Source of the DNA: CAZOGW01 sp964579415
GTDB taxonomy: Bacteria; Actinomycetota; Acidimicrobiia; Spongiisociales; UBA5794
Reading direction: 5' to 3'
Assembly: GCA_964579415.1 (NCBI GenBank)
Contig: CAZOGW010000023.1
Span: 1-32,806, forward strand
DNA length: 32,806 nucleotides
Numbering within the stretch: the stretch's first letter is position 1; the number at the start of each line of letters is the position of its first letter. This document shows positions 29,638-32,806 of this stretch, in pieces. Made by a program: the position numbers and the translations under genes. A model generated the notes under the pieces. It had not been told where the DNA came from and did not search any database. It saw only the letters and a list, made by a program, of their open reading frames with translations.

Positions 29638-30063
29638 TCAGGGGACCAGCGCGGTGGCGAACACCACGACGAGAAGCGAGGCGCCGAGGGCGCCGATGGC
29701 GGTCGATCGTGCCTTTCCGGGGTCCCGCCCGGCGAGCACGCCGTGGAGTGCCGCCATCACCACCGCGACCAGCACCAGTACCAACTTGATCGACAGCAGC
29801 CTCCCGTAACCGGGGCGGGAGAAGCTCTCCAGGGCGACGCCGCGGTGCCACGCCAGCGCCAGGCCGGTAGCCAGCGAGACCGGGAGCACCACGATGTTGG
29901 CGACAGCGGCGAAGCGCCGGGCGGTGGCCCCCACCAGTGGCGCCCGCGTCTCCGCATCGAGGTGGGAGCGCAGCACCGGGAGCACCACGCCGCTGAGGAG
30001 CAGTTGCCCGCCCACCCACACCATGGCGGCGACGACGTGGAGGAACCGGACCAGGCTCCACAT
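29638..30063 (-). CDS. CopD-like small membrane protein
   Basis: A 141-residue membrane protein with four predicted helices. It begins W-S-L-V-R-F-L-H-V-V-A-A-M-V-W-V-G-G-Q, a histidine-tryptophan signature shared by CopD and related proteins, with further histidines at A-W-H-R-G (about 73) and A-L-H-G-V (about 107). It may bind haem or copper in the membrane; this is inference. The ATG at 30063 follows the truncated haemoglobin stop after eight bases, so the two form an operon and the protein may be an electron partner for it. Confidence 0.75.
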   Translation of the reverse strand: MWSLVRFLHVVAAMVWVGGQLLLSGVVLPVLRSHLDAETRAPLVGATARRFAAVANIVVLPVSLATGLALAWHRGVALESFSRPGYGRLLSIKLVLVLVAVVMAALHGVLAGRDPGKARSTAIGALGASLLVVVFATALVP

Positions 30064-30071
30064 GTCGACCT

Positions 30072-30506
30072 TCAACGGGAGGTGCTCATGTCGATCGGGG
30101 TCCACGTCGCCGGCTTTCCCACCAGGTAGGCGCTGTGCGCGGTAGCCACCCGGCGGCCGAAGGCCTTGGCCTGCTCCGCCTTGGGTCCGGCCCAGCCGTC
30201 GTCGATGGTGCCGTGGAACAACTCCAGCCACCGTGCGAAGTCTGCGGCGGTGAAGGGGCGGAGGGCGTGCACTCTCTGGTGGGAGCGCAGCGGGATGCCC
30301 CGGTAGCCGGGCATCGAGAGCAGGTTGCGGCACCAGAAGGCGGTGAGCTTGTCCATGTGATCCGACCAGTCGACATGGGCTACGTCGTTGAACACCGGGC
30401 CGAGCAGGTCGTCCTGGGCTATGTCGGTGTAGAAACGTCGGACCATCTCGGCGATCTCCTCCGGATCGTCGAGGTCGCGCCCCCGCCACCACGGAGAGTT
30501 ACCCAT
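30072..30506 (-). CDS. Group III truncated haemoglobin
   Basis: A 144-residue globin of the group III truncated family. The B-helix has R-R-F-Y-T-D-I with Tyr26 at B10, then L-L-G-P-V-F-N, D-W-S-D-H and F-W-C-R-N-L-L. The proximal histidine is best assigned to His76 in P-L-R-S-H-Q, by alignment from memory with Campylobacter Ctb, and Trp93 in A-R-W-L-E-L-F matches the G8 tryptophan. Such globins bind oxygen tightly and are linked to NO and peroxide handling. The ATG at 30506 has GAGGAGG. It heads an operon with the CopD-like protein. Upstream, a minus-strand TAGATA near 30535 may be the -10 box. Confidence 0.9.
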   Translation of the reverse strand: MGNSPWWRGRDLDDPEEIAEMVRRFYTDIAQDDLLGPVFNDVAHVDWSDHMDKLTAFWCRNLLSMPGYRGIPLRSHQRVHALRPFTAADFARWLELFHGTIDDGWAGPKAEQAKAFGRRVATAHSAYLVGKPATWTPIDMSTSR

Positions 30507-30565
30507 GGGTCCTCCTCACTTGCTTCGCAGATTATCTAGTGAACGATAGAATAATAGCTGAACAG

Positions 30566-30599
30566 CGCGCCGGGGCGATGTCCCTGCGTCCCCGGCGCG
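30566..30599 (-). terminator. Hairpin after the EamA gene
   Basis: CGCGCCGGGG (30566-30575) and CCCCGGCGCG (30590-30599) form a perfect ten-base stem with a 14-base loop. It starts eleven bases past the EamA stop on the minus strand and is probably its terminator, protecting the globin promoter downstream. Confidence 0.6.
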
Positions 30600-30609
30600 G
30601 CCTGTTCCC

Positions 30610-31527
30610 CTACCCGCCGGCGACGGCGGGGGCGACCCGAGCGCCGGCGGCGGAGTGGGCGACCGTCTGGAGGCGCCGCCGCCGATCCGAGAGCGTCACC
30701 GCGGCGACGTTGCTGGCGGCGACGATGGCGATGCCGACCCACTCGTGGCCGGCGGGCACCTGCCCCAGCAGCACCAGCCCGGCGAGGGCGGCGAGTCCCG
30801 GCTGGGCGCTCATCACCACCCCGAACAACCTCGGGGAGACGGTCCGCAACACCACCAGGTCCACCGCATAGGGGATGACGGAGGAGAGGACGCCGGCGGC
30901 GACGGCGTACAGCAGCGGCGGTCCCCAGAGCCGGCCTTGGGCGATCAGCATGCCCAGCACGGGAAGGTAGGCGACGGCTGCGATGGTGGCGGCGATCGCC
31001 GGGGCCTGGAGCCCGGGGAGGCGCGCCCCGGCGACCCGGTTGAGGAGGATGTAGGCGGCCCAGCACACCGCCGAGAGGAGGCCGAACACGATGCCGAGCA
31101 CATCACTCGACCCGTCCGGCAGCACCAGGACGTAGACGCCGATCCCGGCGGCGGCTGCGATGAGCAGGTCGGGTCGGGTCCGCGATCCGAGCAGGGCGAT
31201 GGCGAGGGGGCCGAGGAATTCGAGGGTGATCGCCAGGCCCAGCCCCACCCGGTCGACGGTGAGGTAAACCATCAGGTTCATGGTGGCGAACACGGCGGCC
31301 AGCAGGAGCGTCGGCCACCACTGCGCCCATGTCATGCGCCGCACCGACGGTCGCGCCAGCGCCAGCAGCGCCACCGCCGCCACCAACTGGCGCACTGCCA
31401 CTGCGCCCGCCGGCCCGATGGCGGGGAACGAGCGGGCTCCGAGGGCGGCGCCGATCTGGGTGCCGGTACCGCTCGCCAGCAGCACGGCCACTCCCCGGGT
31501 GGTGGACGGTTCGGGTTCATTCCCCAT
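30610..31527 (-). CDS. EamA/RhtA-type ten-helix exporter
   Basis: A 305-residue drug/metabolite transporter with ten predicted helices arranged as two five-helix EamA repeats. L-E-F-L-G-P-L-A-I-A-L-L-G-S-R near residue 110 and V-V-M-S-A-Q-P-G-L-A-A-L-A-G-L-V-L-L-G-Q near 245 are the characteristic repeat ends; the L-E-F-x-G-P-L variant is typical of RhtA-like threonine/homoserine exporters. It probably exports an amino acid or small metabolite. The ATG at 31527 is used. It is divergent from a LysR regulator across 69 bases, so that LysR protein very likely controls it. Confidence 0.88.
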   Translation of the reverse strand: MGNEPEPSTTRGVAVLLASGTGTQIGAALGARSFPAIGPAGAVAVRQLVAAVALLALARPSVRRMTWAQWWPTLLLAAVFATMNLMVYLTVDRVGLGLAITLEFLGPLAIALLGSRTRPDLLIAAAAGIGVYVLVLPDGSSDVLGIVFGLLSAVCWAAYILLNRVAGARLPGLQAPAIAATIAAVAYLPVLGMLIAQGRLWGPPLLYAVAAGVLSSVIPYAVDLVVLRTVSPRLFGVVMSAQPGLAALAGLVLLGQVPAGHEWVGIAIVAASNVAAVTLSDRRRRLQTVAHSAAGARVAPAVAGG

Positions 31528-31556
31528 GCGGCAAGGATCCGGCAGCGGCACTCATT

Positions 31557-31590
31557 CGTCAAATGTCAAGTCTGCAACGGCTGATACGCT
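31557..31590. promoter_or_regulatory. Divergent EamA/LysR promoter region
   Basis: On the minus strand TTGACA (31569-31564) and TTGACG (31562-31557) repeat in tandem and may form -35 elements or half-sites for the exporter gene. On the plus strand TG-A-TACGCT (31582-31590) is an extended -10 box only six bases from the LysR ATG, suggesting a leaderless transcript. Confidence 0.4.
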
Positions 31591-31596
31591 TAACGC

Positions 31597-32463
31597 ATGA
31601 GTATTGAGATAGGCCGGCTCCGGGCTTTCGTCACGGTGGTGGACGAGGGGTCGTTCACCGACGCCGCCACGGTGCTGCATCTCTCCCAGGCGTCGGTGTC
31701 GCGGGCAGTCGCCTCACTGGAGCGGGCGGTCGGGGCCAAGGTGCTGCGGCGAACCACCCGGGAGATCGCCCTCACCGCCGCCGGGGCGCGCCTACTGGGG
31801 CCGGCACGGCGGATCCTTGCCGAGGCCGAGGCGATCCTCGCCGCGGCCCGCGAGGGCTCCGCCGACCTGCGCGTCGGTCACGCCTGGGGAGCCCTGGGAC
31901 GGCACACCGTCGCACTGCAGCAACGCTGGGCCGAAGAGATCCCCGGTTCGGAACTGCTGTTCGTGCATTCGGAGACGCCGACGGCGGGACTCGCCGAACA
32001 TCTGGTGGACGCAGCAGTGGTCAGGCGCCCGGCCGGCGACCACAGCCTCGCCACCGCACTGGTGGGCGTCGAACGCCGTTATGCCGCCCTCGCCGCCTCC
32101 GACCCGCTGGCGCGCCGCCGCAGCGTGTCCCTCAACGACTTCGCCGACCGCACCGTGGCGCTCGACGACCGGACCGGGACCACCACCCTCGACCTGTGGC
32201 CACCCGACATCGCGCCCGCCACCACCAGGGTGGTCCACGGCATGGAGGACTGGCTGGCGTTGATCGCCGCCGGCCAGGCGATCGGCATCACCGCCGAGGC
32301 GACCACCCACCTGCACCCGCGTCCCGGCCTGAGGTTCCGTCCGGTGCGCGATGCCGAGCCGGTCCCGGTGTGGCTCGCCTGGCGCGAGGACGATCCTCCG
32401 GAGAGGATCGACACACTGGTCCAGCTCGCTCGGGAGGCGTACGGGGAGACCCGGTCGCCGTAG
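31597..32463 (+). CDS. LysR family transcriptional regulator
   Basis: A 288-residue LysR-type regulator. The N-terminal helix-turn-helix is standard: L-R-A-F-V-T-V-V-D-E-G-S-F-T-D-A-A-T-V-L-H-L-S-Q-A-S-V-S-R-A-V near residues 8-38, then L-E-R-A-V-G-A-K-V-L-R-R-T-T-R. The effector-binding domain (about 90-285) has the usual two-lobed pattern and L-R-V-G-H-A-W-G at its start. The ATG at 31597 is used, with a -10 box six bases upstream. It is divergent from the EamA exporter, the classic arrangement for a LysR protein that activates export when its substrate accumulates. Confidence 0.92.
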   Translation: MSIEIGRLRAFVTVVDEGSFTDAATVLHLSQASVSRAVASLERAVGAKVLRRTTREIALTAAGARLLGPARRILAEAEAILAAAREGSADLRVGHAWGALGRHTVALQQRWAEEIPGSELLFVHSETPTAGLAEHLVDAAVVRRPAGDHSLATALVGVERRYAALAASDPLARRRSVSLNDFADRTVALDDRTGTTTLDLWPPDIAPATTRVVHGMEDWLALIAAGQAIGITAEATTHLHPRPGLRFRPVRDAEPVPVWLAWREDDPPERIDTLVQLAREAYGETRSP

Positions 32464-32535
32464 CGCAGGGGACTCCGGTGGATCCGGTCGAAGGTCAGGA
32501 GGGAATGCGTCCGGGGCCGTAATGTTGGACCCCTG

Positions 32536-32806
32536 GTGAAACACATCGGATTCCTCTCCTTCGGTCACTGGACCCCTACGCCGACTTCGCAGACACGTAC
32601 CGCCGCCGACTCGCTGCTCCAGTCCATCGAGTTGGCCGTCGCCGCCGAGGAACTGGGCGCCGACGGCGCCTATTTCCGCGTCCATCACTTCGCCCGCCAG
32701 CTCGGCTCACCGTTCCCGCTCCTCGCCGCCATCGGGGCGCGCACCAGCCGCATCGAGATCGGCACCGCGGTCATCGACATGCGCTACGAGAACCCGTTCT
32801 ACATGG
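32536..32806 (+). CDS. LLM class flavin-dependent oxidoreductase, 5-prime part
   Basis: The first 90 codons of a luciferase-like monooxygenase, cut by the window end. After the GTG at 32536 the protein begins K-H-I-G-F-L-S-F-G-H-W, then has A-V-A-A-E-E-L-G-A-D-G-A-Y-F-R-V-H-H-F, P-F-P-L-L-A-A-I-G-A-R-T and I-E-I-G-T-A-V-I-D-M-R-Y-E-N-P, the standard N-terminal barrel strands of the family (usually 330-370 residues). It differs from the LLM gene at 6660. TAATGT at 32520-32525 may be its -10 box, giving a leader of only a few bases. It follows LysR on the same strand after 72 bases. Confidence 0.85.
   Translation, partial: MKHIGFLSFGHWTPTPTSQTRTAADSLLQSIELAVAAEELGADGAYFRVHHFARQLGSPFPLLAAIGARTSRIEIGTAVIDMRYENPFYM

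Noticed and set aside
1..32806. CRISPR array, tRNA, rRNA, insertion sequence or prophage
   Set aside because: No regularly spaced repeats, cloverleaf-like elements, rRNA signatures, transposase or integrase motifs were seen by eye; a tRNA or Rfam scan would be decisive.

Overview
The window is very GC-rich, densely coded DNA from a bacterium, most likely an Actinomycetota member (perhaps Acidimicrobiia-like). The evidence is the F420-type oxidoreductases, a PAC2-family protein, many GTG starts, -10 boxes of the TAnnnT kind and several apparently leaderless genes; the class-level placement is inference. I recognise 32 protein genes (the last cut by the window end) plus a partial reading frame at the left edge. 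I see no tRNA, rRNA, CRISPR array, insertion sequence or phage gene, and no gene-free stretch longer than about 265 bases.

Layout. (1) 1-900: a MarR regulator translationally coupled to an F420H2-dependent reductase whose C-terminus is lost at a junction with a PD40-like fragment. (2) 1038-3150: a secreted discoidin-GH53 galactanase behind a promoter carrying two LacI-type palindromes, closed by a large terminator hairpin. (3) 3177-9195: a TetR regulator divergent from a rifamycin phosphotransferase (rph), followed by an LLM oxidoreductase, a small membrane protein and an MFS exporter, which looks like a drug-resistance locus. (4) 9325-13979: a P1B-type metal ATPase with a C-terminal hemerythrin domain, an unrecognised protein with nucleotidyltransferase-like motifs, and a PAC2 protein. 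(5) 13980-21281: tandem DUF2249 protein, DUF488 protein, fused E1 alpha-beta 2-oxoacid dehydrogenase, a haem-copper-oxidase/NnrS-like membrane protein with an MIP18/SufT-like protein, a cysteine-bearing winged-helix regulator, DoxX and a ferredoxin reductase. (6) 21330-24807: amidohydrolase, methyltransferase, PPOX-fold protein and a DksA-type zinc-finger protein. (7) 24904-30506: a RecA-like/XRE/cupin regulator, a MarR-GNAT fusion, protoglobin plus a cysteine-rich MarR, a redoxin, a second cysteine-bearing regulator, group III truncated haemoglobin and a CopD-like membrane protein. (8) 30610-32806: an EamA exporter divergent from a LysR regulator, then the start of another LLM oxidoreductase.

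The common theme from about 9 kb to 30.5 kb is sensing or handling of diatomic gas, iron and redox state: hemerythrin, DUF2249, NnrS/HCO-like protein, Fe-S assembly factor, two regulators sharing a C-x13-C signature, two globin types, a thiol-redox protein and a cysteine-clustered MarR. I infer a distributed nitric-oxide/oxygen/redox response region. No single gene proves it, and no nitric oxide reductase or nitrite reductase gene is present here. The regulatory DNA is unusually legible: operators overlap the -10 boxes of rph, the MarR-GNAT gene, the redoxin gene and the E1/membrane-protein divergent pair.
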